Origin: Chloroflexota bacterium
GTDB taxonomy: Bacteria > Chloroflexota > Anaerolineae > Aggregatilineales > Phototrophicaceae
DNA length: 64,000 bases
Reading direction: 5' to 3'
Assembly (NCBI GenBank): GCA_026707665.1
Contig: JAPOWK010000114.1
Location: 113,635 to 177,634, forward strand
This document shows, one piece after another, positions 1 through 8,283 of the stretch. A model generated the notes under the pieces. It did not search any database. It was not told where the DNA came from and saw only the letters and a program-made list of their open reading frames with translations. Position numbers and translations under genes: made by a program. Numbering within the stretch: position 1 is the stretch's first letter; each line of letters starts with the position of its first letter.

Positions 1-1159
1 CAATCAGCACGTCAAAGTACACATTGACCAGCGACAATCCGCCGCGATCGTTGACCTGCAAAGGCGTCGGTCGAATCCCATGGATCTGATTCGCCTCGCG
101 CTCCAAATCCGGATCCGTCAGCGGATCGACAAATTCCAGCTTCAGCATGCCATTCGACGCCAGCTCATATTCGCGCAGCGTGTCCTGGATGCGCGGGACC
201 AGCGGCGAAAGCAGCGGATGGCTCTCCTCGCTGAAATAGCCACGGACCAGCAGCGGTTCCTGCAAACCCGCCAGCAGATTCCTCGTGACATCAGACAGGC
301 TATATTCGCTGTGCTGCGTCAAGTCCAGGCGAGCGGCCTTCGCGGGCGCGATCAGCAAGTTAAAGACCAGCAGATTCAAAGCGACCAGCGCCAGAGCGAC
401 GCCGCCATTCAAGCGATGAGCGCGCAGGTGAGCGCCCCGGCTCCAGCGCTTGCCGTCCAACGACAAAATGTTGCAAGCCAGGAAAAAGATGGCGAGCGAA
501 AGGTAATAGACCAGATCGCGCAAGTCGATGACGCCTCGTTCGATGCTCTCGAAGCGGCTGCCCGTGCCGAATTGACGCAACAGGTCTCCGGTCGCAGCGC
601 CGAAAAGATCGGTGATGACGGGCGAGCCAATCGCCTGCAGCAAACCGCAAATGAATGCCGTCCCAATCAGCGCGACCAACTGGTTGTCGGTGCGCGATGA
701 CACAAACAGCCCGATGGCGATATAACTCGAGGCGAGCAAAAGCGCCGCCAGATAACCGCCGATGACCGGTCCCCAGTCCAGATTGCCTAGCGACTGCACG
801 GTCAGCGGCAGGAAAAGCGTCAAGCCAAGCGACAACGCGACCAGGGCAAGCGCGGAAAGGAACTTGCCGGCGACCAATTCGCTCAGGCGCACCGGCATCG
901 TCAGCAGCACCTGCAAGTTGCCGCTCTCTTCCTCGCGGCTCCACTGATGCATCGTCAGCGCCGAGACCAGCAAGATCATCAGCAGCGGCATCCACTCAAA
1001 CAGCGCCCGCACATCGGCAACGCGGCGCGCGAAGAAGGAATCGACCCAGAAAAATACGAAGAGCGTCAGCACCAGGAAGACGCCGACGAAGATCAACGCC
1101 ATCGGCGAGCCGAAATAAAGCTTCAGCTCCTTTCCCGCTATCGAGAGTATCTTCTTCAT
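1..1159 (-). CDS. ABC-2 permease fused to GldG-like auxiliary domain (partial, runs off left edge)
   Basis: On the minus strand an ATG at 1159 opens a frame that stays open to the window edge (about 386 residues seen). It has an AGGAGG ribosome binding site 5 nt upstream and begins 9 nt after the stop of the ATPase gene, so the two form an operon. The first ~235 residues hold about six hydrophobic segments and a cytoplasmic REEESGNLQVLLTMPVR stretch typical of ABC-2 permeases (GldF/NosY-like). After a further membrane segment (about 250-270) comes LDLTQHSEYSLSDVTRNLL, the start of the GldG/ABC_transp_aux extracytoplasmic domain. GldF and GldG are usually separate proteins in Bacteroidetes; here they are one chain. 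The exported substrate is unknown. The downstream end and the final membrane anchor lie outside the window. Confidence 0.85.
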   Translation of the reverse strand, partial: MKKILSIAGKELKLYFGSPMALIFVGVFLVLTLFVFFWVDSFFARRVADVRALFEWMPLLMILLVSALTMHQWSREEESGNLQVLLTMPVRLSELVAGKFLSALALVALSLGLTLFLPLTVQSLGNLDWGPVIGGYLAALLLASSYIAIGLFVSSRTDNQLVALIGTAFICGLLQAIGSPVITDLFGAATGDLLRQFGTGSRFESIERGVIDLRDLVYYLSLAIFFLACNILSLDGKRWSRGAHLRAHRLNGGVALALVALNLLVFNLLIAPAKAARLDLTQHSEYSLSDVTRNLLAGLQEPLLVRGYFSEESHPLLSPLVPRIQDTLREYELASNGMLKLEFVDPLTDPDLEREANQIHGIRPTPLQVNDRGGLSLVNVYFDVLI

Positions 1160-1168
1160 CGACGCCTC

Positions 1169-2089
1169 CTATGCCGTGGTCGCCAGCTGATTGAAGAAGG
1201 CTTCGAGCGTGACCGTATCGCGGCGCAACTCGCGCAAAGGCCAGTTTCGGTTGCGCGCGATGGCGTAGACACTCGGCGTGATATCGGCGGAGCTGGTGAT
1301 TCGATAAGCCGGATAATCATCGCTCGAACGTAGCAGTTGAACCCGCGAAATGCCCTCCAGCAAAGCCAGCGCCGCTTCAACCTCTTCGTTTTCTTGCTCC
1401 AGCACGAGTGTGGCGTCATGGCTCATGCTCAATTCGCGCAGGCTCTGATCGGCTCGCACCTCGCCGTTGATGATGATGATGACACGGTCGCAGATAGCCT
1501 CCACTTCGGACAGGATATGCGACGAAAAGAGAACCGTGCTGTTTCGCGCCAGCGACTTTATCAAAGCGCGGATTTCAACGATTTGCGTCGGATCCAAGCC
1601 CACCGTCGGTTCGTCCAGGATGAGAAAGGGTGGCTTGTGCAAGATCGCCTGCGCCAAGCCAACCCGCTGCCGCAGCCCCTTGCTTAACGAAGCAATCGGC
1701 CGGGTCAGATAATCCTCCAAGCCGGCGCCATAGACCGCGTCCGACAGCAAGGGAATGAAATCAGAGTTCGCTATGCCTCGCAGTTCCGCCATCATGACGA
1801 GATAAGCCTGAACTGACAGCTCAGGATAAAGCGGCGTATTCTCCGACAAATAGCCGAGCTTCGCTTGCACCGCATGCAATTCGGTCAAGACGTTCTTTCC
1901 ATCAATCTCAACCGATCCCTCATCCGGATGCAGAAAGCCGGTGATGATCTTGATCGCAGTTGATTTGCCCGCGCCATTGGGACCGAGCAAGCCCACGATC
2001 TCGCCCGGCTGAATATCAAAGCTGACGTCGTGCAGCGCGCGTATGCTGCCGTAGCTCTTGGCAATGTTACGCACTGAAATCACAGGCAA
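1169..2089 (-). CDS. ABC transporter ATP-binding protein (GldA-like)
   Basis: A 306-residue ABC ATPase that would energise the fused permease encoded immediately downstream. Walker A GPNGAGKST lies at about residues 37-45, the signature is an LSKGLRQRVGLAQ variant, and Walker B is LILDEPTVGLDP. The SSHILSEVEAICDRVIII stretch covers the H-loop region. A C-terminal extension of about 80 residues (from about 225) is typical of the CcmA/GldA/NatA export group. It reads from an ATG at 2089. Assignment to an ABC-2 exporter is firm; the GldA-like label rests on the neighbouring permease-GldG fusion. The cargo cannot be read from the sequence. Confidence 0.9.
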   Translation of the reverse strand: MPVISVRNIAKSYGSIRALHDVSFDIQPGEIVGLLGPNGAGKSTAIKIITGFLHPDEGSVEIDGKNVLTELHAVQAKLGYLSENTPLYPELSVQAYLVMMAELRGIANSDFIPLLSDAVYGAGLEDYLTRPIASLSKGLRQRVGLAQAILHKPPFLILDEPTVGLDPTQIVEIRALIKSLARNSTVLFSSHILSEVEAICDRVIIIINGEVRADQSLRELSMSHDATLVLEQENEEVEAALALLEGISRVQLLRSSDDYPAYRITSSADITPSVYAIARNRNWPLRELRRDTVTLEAFFNQLATTA

Positions 2090-2215
2090 TATCCTTTCCC
2101 CTCGTCGACCTACAAGTGCCTACGTCTACTGCTGGCCAGAATTGACCGCCATGATAGAAATCAGGCGCGAAAAATCTATACGGAATCTTTAAACAAAGTG
2201 TAAACTCTCGCCGAA

Positions 2216-3163
2216 TCAAAGCGGCTCAATTTCGATCCGCGTTTGTCGCAGGACTTCCCGATAGCGACCGTAAGGGAACTGCGCGCCACCGGCGTACAAG
2301 GCGTTTACCGTGCCGGTGGCGACGCCGCAGCGAAGCGCCTCGGCGATATCCTTCCCCGCGGCCAAGGCGGTGACAATGCCAGCATGCAGGCAATCGCCGC
2401 TGGCGATCGGATCGACCGGTTGAATCGCCGGCGGCCGCCCTGTCACAATCCGATTCTCCGTCACCAGCAAGGCGCCTTCCGCGCCCAGGGACACGACCAC
2501 AATGCGCGAGCCCGCGTCGATCAACTTTGTCGCCGCCCTTATGATGTCCCTGGTCCGGCGCAGCTCCATCCCGAGCGCCGCCGCGATCTCATCGCGGTTG
2601 ACCTTGATCGCGAATGGTTTGGCTTGAATAGCATTCCTCAAAGCCGCCTTGCTGCTATCAACCCAGACGCGCGCGCCCATTCGCTTCAAGCGCGCGATTA
2701 ACCCGCCAGGCGCGTCAGCCGGCGCGCCCAGCGGTATGCTGCCGCAGAGACAGACCGCGCTCACATCCTCGCGTTCAGCTGCGCGGCAAATGTCAGCGGC
2801 CAGCGCCTGCCAGTCCGCGGGAGTGATAAGACCGGACTCGTTGATCACCGTCGATACGCCGTCCTGATTGGCGATAATCGTGCAAGCCCGCGTCTCGCCG
2901 TTGAAGCTTGTCCATTCAGCCTCATAGCCGTCTTCGGCCCACATAGCGGCGATCATGCGCCCGGTGTGACCGCCGAGCAGCCCCATCGCCAGTGGCGCTC
3001 CGCCAAGAATCTTTACCGCCCGCGCCACATTCAAGCCCTTGCCGCCCGGCACCGTAATCGCTCGATCAATCCGTGAAATATGACCAACGGCGAAGTCCGG
3101 CACTACCATCGTCCGGTCCAACGCGGCATTGGGCGTCACACAAATGATTTTCTTTCGCTTCAT
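2216..3163 (-). CDS. PfkB-family sugar kinase, 1-phosphofructokinase/tagatose-6-phosphate kinase type
   Basis: A 315-residue ribokinase-fold kinase, expected to phosphorylate a sugar phosphate with ATP in the cytoplasm. The N-terminus (ICVTPNAALDRTM) and the PGGKGLNVARAVKILGG glycine-rich loop are those of the FruK/LacC branch. The C-terminal DPIASGDCLHAGIVTALA carries the GxGD catalytic-base motif with ASGD in place of GAGD. I chose the ATG at 3163, which has AGGA about 8 nt upstream, over an in-frame ATG 60 nt earlier whose extra residues (MMRAGVCCKF...) do not look like the family. No PTS gene is adjacent, so the substrate (fructose-1-P, tagatose-6-P or another) is open. Confidence 0.85.
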   Translation of the reverse strand: MKRKKIICVTPNAALDRTMVVPDFAVGHISRIDRAITVPGGKGLNVARAVKILGGAPLAMGLLGGHTGRMIAAMWAEDGYEAEWTSFNGETRACTIIANQDGVSTVINESGLITPADWQALAADICRAAEREDVSAVCLCGSIPLGAPADAPGGLIARLKRMGARVWVDSSKAALRNAIQAKPFAIKVNRDEIAAALGMELRRTRDIIRAATKLIDAGSRIVVVSLGAEGALLVTENRIVTGRPPAIQPVDPIASGDCLHAGIVTALAAGKDIAEALRCGVATGTVNALYAGGAQFPYGRYREVLRQTRIEIEPL

Positions 3164-3313
3164 TCCATTTTCCTGGCGCGACCCTGCCATTCGAAACTTA
3201 CAACAGACGCCCGCTCTCATCAAGACGACGCCTTGCCGACGCCGATGCCGGCTCAGCGCCTGCGTCTAGTCCTGCTTCATTCTCCAAGTTAGAATGACCT
3301 TAAGCAACCTGAC

Positions 3314-5293
3314 GTGCCAACCACGACGGACGCAATGACTGTTCTGAGCCGCCTCGATATACTGCATCCTGATGGACGCAGCGCATCCTATGTCCTGGAC
3401 CTAGACGAGATCACCATTGGCAGCGCAGCCGGCAATTCCATTCAGGTATCTGACGCGAGCCTGGCGGCGCGCCACATCCGCCTAAGCCGCCGTAATAACA
3501 TCGTTTACCTGACCAGTCTGGACGCCCTCCACTTGACAATGGTAGATGGTGAGCCGGCGCCCGTCAACGAACCGCAGCCGCTACGAGAAGTCTGCCATAT
3601 CCGAGCGGGCCAATTGCGCATCGTCTTCAATCAGAGCAGCGACGAGCCAACTGTGCCGATGGGCGCAATCAGCGACGCGACGCAGCCAACCGCCGCCCGC
3701 TTCCACGCCCGGCTCGAAACTGGCAATATCAAAGTCTGGCAATTCTCGGCTGCTTCGACCAGCCTCAGCGTCTACAACCTTGGCGATAATGATGGTCTAT
3801 TTCGCCTGGAGATGTCAGGGCTGCCAAGCGAATGGACAAGTCCCAATCACCTAACTTTCTCGGTCGCCGGAAGCGACGCCGTCGACTTACTCTTGCAGGT
3901 CAAGCCGACACGAATTCATGACTGCGCGCCGGGCGAATATCCGCTTATCATTACTATCCGTCAACTCGACGGCGGGCAAGAATCTGTCCAGCTTGTTCTG
4001 CTCGTTGAAGTAGGCGGCGTCGGCGGCTTAAGCGCCGCCCTTGATGCGCCCCGCCTCCGTACGCGCGATCCTTTCAACTTGGTCTTTCTCAATCTGGGCA
4101 ACGAAGAGCTGGCGCTCCAATTTAGCTTTCACGATCCCGGCCAGCAAATCCGTGTCAAGCTGGCGCAAGATTCGCTACGGCTCAAGGCGGGCGAACGCGC
4201 GATCATCAGCGCCCGCGCCGAACCGCGCCGCCGGCCATTGCTGGGCAAACCACATGACCATTCGTTTGCGCTTTTGGCTAAGGCACGCGCGCCCTGCGAG
4301 TATGTTGTCGCGCTGCCAGCGACCATCGTCGTCAAACCGATTCTCGATTACCGGGCGCTAGTCGCCGCGGCGATCTCGACAGTGATTCTGATCCTGGCGC
4401 TTGCCGCCCTGCTGCATCAGCCACCCCAGCCGGCAATCGAATCATTCACCGCCTCCGAAGAAACAGTCGCGCAAGGCAATCCGGTTGAATTGAGCTGGTC
4501 GGCCGCCGAGGCGCTGAGCTTCGTGATTGAGGTAAATGAACTGCCAATCGCTGAACTGCCCGGCGATAATTCAAGCTACACGCTAAACACTCACGGCTTT
4601 GTCGACCCAATCGACATCAGGTTGCTCGCCACAAACGGCAATGCGACCGATACAGCGTCCCTGCGCGTCAACATATTCCAGCCAGTGATCATACGTAAAT
4701 TCGAAGCAGATAAGTCGAGTCTGCTGCGCATTCTTCGAAACGATCTGACCATCAGCTGGAACATCGAAGGCGCTGTCGCGCTCGATATCGCCCTGCCGGT
4801 CGGCTTCGAGACTGTCCAGAGGCAGATCGCCGGCGACGGAGTCGAGATCGTCATCGTCGGCGCGCCGGCCGACGACTTCGAAATCATCCTCACGGCGGAA
4901 GACGAAATCGGCGGCAAGACGACGCGCGCGATACCAATCACGATCCGAGATCCGGAATGTACGCCGATTCAGGATACCTTGCTATACACGGGACCGGACT
5001 CCCGTTTTGAGCGCGCCAACTACGCCGTGGAGAATGTGCCCGTTTTGGCAAGAGGCGTCAACGCGGCGGCCAATTGGCTGCAGGTAGAGTTAGCCACCGG
5101 AGAAATCGGGTGGGGCTTTCATAGCAACTTCCGCTGTCATGGCTTTGATCCAGCAAGTTTGAACGTGGTCAGCGACATTCCTCTGCAGCCAACGGCGACA
5201 CCAGCACTGACACAAACCCCGATAGCGACTGCCACCTCGATACCTTCGCTGGTATCGACCCAGACTCCCGCGGCCACCAGCGCCGATTCATAG
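3314..5293 (+). CDS. FHA-domain transmembrane protein with extracytoplasmic SH3-like domain
   Basis: A 659-residue protein. Residues about 10-105 form a forkhead-associated fold (ITIGSAAGNSIQVSD, then ARHIRLSRR), which normally binds phosphothreonine peptides. One membrane helix at about 346-364 separates this cytoplasmic part from beta-rich, Ig-like modules (about 375-550), an SH3-like module (TGPDSRFERANYAVENVPV to WGFHSNF, about 555-605) and a Pro/Thr-rich tail. The layout suggests a link between Ser/Thr kinase signalling and the envelope; a kinase lies at 15614-17872 but is not adjacent. The start is a GTG at 3314 without a clear ribosome binding site; an ATG at 3332 is the alternative. 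The protein family is not one I can name. Confidence 0.75.
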   Translation: MPTTTDAMTVLSRLDILHPDGRSASYVLDLDEITIGSAAGNSIQVSDASLAARHIRLSRRNNIVYLTSLDALHLTMVDGEPAPVNEPQPLREVCHIRAGQLRIVFNQSSDEPTVPMGAISDATQPTAARFHARLETGNIKVWQFSAASTSLSVYNLGDNDGLFRLEMSGLPSEWTSPNHLTFSVAGSDAVDLLLQVKPTRIHDCAPGEYPLIITIRQLDGGQESVQLVLLVEVGGVGGLSAALDAPRLRTRDPFNLVFLNLGNEELALQFSFHDPGQQIRVKLAQDSLRLKAGERAIISARAEPRRRPLLGKPHDHSFALLAKARAPCEYVVALPATIVVKPILDYRALVAAAISTVILILALAALLHQPPQPAIESFTASEETVAQGNPVELSWSAAEALSFVIEVNELPIAELPGDNSSYTLNTHGFVDPIDIRLLATNGNATDTASLRVNIFQPVIIRKFEADKSSLLRILRNDLTISWNIEGAVALDIALPVGFETVQRQIAGDGVEIVIVGAPADDFEIILTAEDEIGGKTTRAIPITIRDPECTPIQDTLLYTGPDSRFERANYAVENVPVLARGVNAAANWLQVELATGEIGWGFHSNFRCHGFDPASLNVVSDIPLQPTATPALTQTPIATATSIPSLVSTQTPAATSADS

Positions 5294-5306
5294 CGCCTCA
5301 CCAGGA

Positions 5307-5756
5307 TCACTGGTTCGCCGTTCGCCCATTCTCGCTGTCATCCAGCCCTTCTTGCCCAGCAAGTGGAAAACCCTCGCGCTCCCAATATTCGATGCCGCCG
5401 ATCATTTCTTTCACCGCGTAACCGAGCTGCGCCAGCTTGAGAGCGGCTTTGGTGGAGCCGTTGCAGCCAGGTCCCCAGCAATAAACCACAAACAGCGTAT
5501 CGTCCGGGAATTCGCTCATCCTCTTCCGCGTGATCCGGCTGTGAGGCAAGCTTAAAGCGCCCTTCACATGCTTGCGAGCGAAATCTTCAGCGCTGCGGAC
5601 ATCCAGGACGACAAAGCTGTCTACACCGTTGTCCACATCCGCATGCACATCGGCCGGATCAGTCTCGCAGCGCAGCTTGTCGGCGAAAAAGCGAATCGAA
5701 TCGCCATCAGTTACCGCCGGAACTGCCGACACTTGCGACTTGTACTTCAATTGCAT
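5307..5756 (-). CDS. Rhodanese-like domain protein
   Basis: A 149-residue single-domain rhodanese. The domain spans about residues 45-133: VVLDVRSAEDFARKHVKGALSLP is the characteristic first half, and the active-site loop CWGPGCNGS begins with the expected cysteine at residue 93. It probably handles sulfane sulfur or works as a small sulfurtransferase; the acceptor is unknown. It starts at an ATG with GGGAG 9 nt upstream and converges tail-to-tail with the FHA gene (13 nt apart). An extra 45 residues precede the domain without recognisable features. Confidence 0.85.
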   Translation of the reverse strand: MQLKYKSQVSAVPAVTDGDSIRFFADKLRCETDPADVHADVDNGVDSFVVLDVRSAEDFARKHVKGALSLPHSRITRKRMSEFPDDTLFVVYCWGPGCNGSTKAALKLAQLGYAVKEMIGGIEYWEREGFPLAGQEGLDDSENGRTANQ

Positions 5757-6111
5757 GTTCTGCTTCTCCCATTTGCTGGACTCACGCGCAAGTATAGGCG
5801 CGACCTTATGAAATGAGAATCTTCAAGGTGACGCTCGCGGACAGCTGAAGCAATACTAAGTCTGTCAATCATACACTGCCGCCAGTTCTGCTTCCCCTCT
5901 TGAAGTGCTGCGTCCACGCACACCCCTTGTGGGAGCGGGGGCCGGGGGGTGAGGGGTTGCCATTGCTGCACGCGCAAGCTGCGCGCGGCTTCGCGAATGG
6001 TCTACTCCTGTAGAAATTGCAATAGACGAAAGCTCGCAATTGTCAGGCATATTTGGCTGGACTATAATGGCGCATTCAGTTGAAGCGAGCCTCAAGGAAT
6101 CTTTCAGTCAC
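5757..6111. other. Intergenic region between rhodanese and chelatase genes
   Basis: About 355 nt without a supported gene, between divergent genes. It contains a G-rich repeat at 5921-5961 related to family B and a GTCCACGCAC tract just before it. The promoters of both neighbours must lie here, but I could not pick convincing -35/-10 pairs. An upstream in-frame ATG at 6067 could extend the chelatase by 15 residues. Confidence 0.5.
5921..5961 (+). repeat. Divergent family B G-rich repeat
   Basis: The segment reads CCCC, then TTGTGGGAGC, GGGGGCC and a GGGGGGTGAGGGGTT tail. It has the same layout as the family B copies at 52610 and 63622 (C-rich arm, loop, G-rich arm, CCGGGGG-type tail) but differs in sequence, so homology is likely and not certain. 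Confidence 0.45.
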
Positions 6112-7233
6112 ATGAGCAAGCGACCGCCCGTCTATCCCTTCACCGCCATCGTCGGCCAGGACATGATGAAACTCGCCCTAATCCTCAACGCAATCGACAT
6201 GAGGATCGGCGGCGTGCTGATTCGCGGCGAACGCGGCACCGGAAAGTCCACCGCCGCGCGCGCCTTGGCCGCCCTCCTGCCTGAGATCGATGTCATTTCT
6301 GATTCGCCCTTCAACGATGATCCCTTCCGCCGCGAATCTTGGTCAGATTTCGCGCGCAGCAAGTACGAAGACTGCGCCGAGATTCCGCGAGCCCGGCGCC
6401 GCATCAGCTTCGTCGACTTGCCGGTAAGCGCCACCGAAGATCGCGTCGTCGGTACGCTTGACATCGAAAAAGCGATCCAATTTGGCGAGCGCCACTTCGA
6501 CACCGGCGTCCTGGCCAATGCCAACCGCGGCATCCTCTATGTGGACGAAATCAATCTGCTCGATGACCATATCGTCGATCTCCTGCTCGATAGCGCGGCC
6601 ATGGGCGTCAACATTGTCGAGCGCGAAGGTATCAGCTTCAGCCATCCGGCCCGTTTCATCCTGGTCGGTACGATGAACCCGGAAGAAGGCGACCTGCGCC
6701 CGCAGTTGCTGGACCGCTTTGCCCTCTCCGTCGATGTGACCAGCATTAAGGACGCGGCCGAACGCATCGAAATCCTGGAGCGCCATATTGCCTATGAAAA
6801 TAGTCCCCTCCACTTCAAGGACGATTGGGACCCGGTCGATGACGAACTTTCCCAGCGCATCGCCGCCGCCCGCGAGATCATAGACGAAGTTTCCCACAAG
6901 ACACAGGATTTGCGCGTCATCGCCAGTATCACCAGCGATCTGCAAATTGACGGGCATCGCGCCGACCTGGTCATCCTGAAGGCGGCGCGCGCCCATGCCG
7001 CTTTCGAAGGCCGAACTGCCATCAACGACCGCGACATCACCATCGCCATCCGCTTGACCATTCCACATCGCCTGAAGCGCGGTCCCTTCAACGATGCCCA
7101 GGCCGACCTCAACGCGGTCGAATCGGCCGTCGATGAGAAGCGGCAAGAAATCGGCGAGGGCGAAGAAGCGGGAGAATTCACCGAAGACAGCGACGAGCAG
7201 GCGGCGCAGACTAAAAAAAAAGTGAGTCTGTAA
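6112..7233 (+). CDS. Magnesium/cobalt chelatase AAA+ subunit (ChlI-like); zero-frame product of a frameshifted chlD-type gene
   Basis: The zero-frame product is 373 residues and matches the ChlI/BchI AAA+ motor that drives metal insertion into a tetrapyrrole. It has YPFTAIVGQ at the start, Walker A GERGTGKST (39-47), Walker B GILYVDEINLLDD, and GTMNPEEGDLRPQLLDRF (sensor 1/arginine-finger region). After the AAA+ lid the chain continues into an acidic linker (QEIGEGEEAGEFTEDSDEQ), which ChlI lacks and ChlD has. The frame ends at a TAA three codons after nine consecutive A (7213-7221). The -1 frame then continues without a stop through the linker into a VWA domain. I chose the ATG at 6112 because the family begins just before YPF; an ATG at 6067 is possible. 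No CobN/ChlH large subunit is in the window, so the metal is undetermined. Confidence 0.85.
   Translation: MSKRPPVYPFTAIVGQDMMKLALILNAIDMRIGGVLIRGERGTGKSTAARALAALLPEIDVISDSPFNDDPFRRESWSDFARSKYEDCAEIPRARRRISFVDLPVSATEDRVVGTLDIEKAIQFGERHFDTGVLANANRGILYVDEINLLDDHIVDLLLDSAAMGVNIVEREGISFSHPARFILVGTMNPEEGDLRPQLLDRFALSVDVTSIKDAAERIEILERHIAYENSPLHFKDDWDPVDDELSQRIAAAREIIDEVSHKTQDLRVIASITSDLQIDGHRADLVILKAARAHAAFEGRTAINDRDITIAIRLTIPHRLKRGPFNDAQADLNAVESAVDEKRQEIGEGEEAGEFTEDSDEQAAQTKKKVSL
7213..7221 (+). other. Candidate -1 frameshift (or transcriptional slippage) site: run of nine A
   Basis: In the upstream frame the site reads ACT AAA AAA AAA GTG AGT CTG TAA. Slipping back one base after the third AAA gives AGT GAG TCT GTA AGC GGC GAA and stays open to 8189. 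A perfect 5-bp stem (GCGGC 7234-7238, GCCGC 7247-7251, 8-nt loop) lies 12 nt downstream. A weak AGGCGG-like element lies about 11 nt upstream. RNA polymerase slippage that adds one A would give the same product. A miscounted homopolymer in the assembly is the main alternative. Confidence 0.6.
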
Positions 7234-8189
7234 GCGGCGAAGGCGAGCCGCAAGACCAAGAACTGGGGCAAACCGAAGCCGCCCCGCAAGATGTCTTTCC
7301 CACCTCGGACGCGCGCTGGTGGGAAGGCGGCCAGCAAGTCCAATCCCAAGCCGAATTCGAAACGCGTAAGCTAAATACCCAACTCGACCGCATGACCCGC
7401 CGTCAATCCGGGCGGCGCTCCACCACCCGCACCGATCGCAAACGCGGGCGCTATGTGCGCGCGCGGCAAGCGGGCGAGAAGCCGCGCGATATCGCCTTTG
7501 ACGCCACCTTGCGCGCCGCCGCACCCTTCCAGATGGAGCGCGGCGAACAGAAGCAGGAAACCGGCATGGCCTATGCCCTGCGCAAAACCGACTTGCAAGA
7601 AAAAGTCCGCGTGCGCAAAGCCGCCAACCTGATCATGTTCACGGTGGACGCCTCCTGGAGCATGGCTGTCTCCGAGCGCATGCAGGCGACCAAAGGCGCC
7701 ATCATGTCCCTGTTGACCGATGCCTACCAGCGGCGCGATCGGGTTGGTTTGGTCGTCTTTCAAAAAGACCGCGCCTCCCTGGTACTGCCCCCGACAAACT
7801 CGGTCGTCCTGGCGAAGGAAGCGATGGCTGACATCCCGGTCGGCGGCAAGACGCCACTCTCCGCCGGCCTCCTTTTGACCTACGAAGCGGTCTTGCGCGA
7901 GAAGAATCTGAATCCCGACGTGATGCCAATGATGATTTTGCTGACCGATGGCGCCGGCAACGTCTCGATCAGCGATTCGGTCTCCCCGCAGGACGAGGCG
8001 CATTCAATAGCGCGCAAGATCCAGGAAGCCGATATCCGCACCGTCACCATCAACATGGAGCACGTCGCCTTTGACCAAGGCTTAGCGCAGCGCCTTGCCG
8101 ATCAACTGGGCGGACCCTGCTACACCCTCGCCCAGATCCGCGCTGACAGCCTGCTCGATACCGTGCGCGCTGAGATGGATAAAATTTAG
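7221..8189 (+). CDS. ChlD-like linker and von Willebrand A domain, read by -1 shift from the upstream AAA+ frame
   Basis: From the shift site the -1 frame encodes 322 residues, giving a 692-residue fusion when started at 6112, close to the usual size of ChlD/BchD. It first completes the acidic Gln/Glu/Pro linker (GEGEPQDQELGQTEAAPQD). An integrin-I-type VWA domain follows from about 7630 with a complete MIDAS: DASWS, the Thr of GGKTPLSAG, and LLTDGAGN. If translated alone, the first ATG would be 7392, but that start has no ribosome binding site and cuts the linker in two, so frameshift expression is preferred. The VWA part would dock the motor onto the large chelatase subunit. Confidence 0.75.
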   Translation, partial: SESVSGEGEPQDQELGQTEAAPQDVFPTSDARWWEGGQQVQSQAEFETRKLNTQLDRMTRRQSGRRSTTRTDRKRGRYVRARQAGEKPRDIAFDATLRAAAPFQMERGEQKQETGMAYALRKTDLQEKVRVRKAANLIMFTVDASWSMAVSERMQATKGAIMSLLTDAYQRRDRVGLVVFQKDRASLVLPPTNSVVLAKEAMADIPVGGKTPLSAGLLLTYEAVLREKNLNPDVMPMMILLTDGAGNVSISDSVSPQDEAHSIARKIQEADIRTVTINMEHVAFDQGLAQRLADQLGGPCYTLAQIRADSLLDTVRAEMDKI

Positions 8190-8283
8190 GCGCGGCAATA
8201 GAGCATTTTGGGACGACCCATTAGCTCGCCCGTCGTAGACTAGCAGGTATAATCATCTCAATACCATTTATCGGGAAAAGAAT

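Noticed and set aside
6343..7524. Long antisense open frame (393 codons) over the chelatase gene
   Set aside because: It is Arg/Asp/Gly-rich without recognisable motifs, and the plus strand encodes clear AAA+ motifs; high-GC codon bias opens antisense frames.
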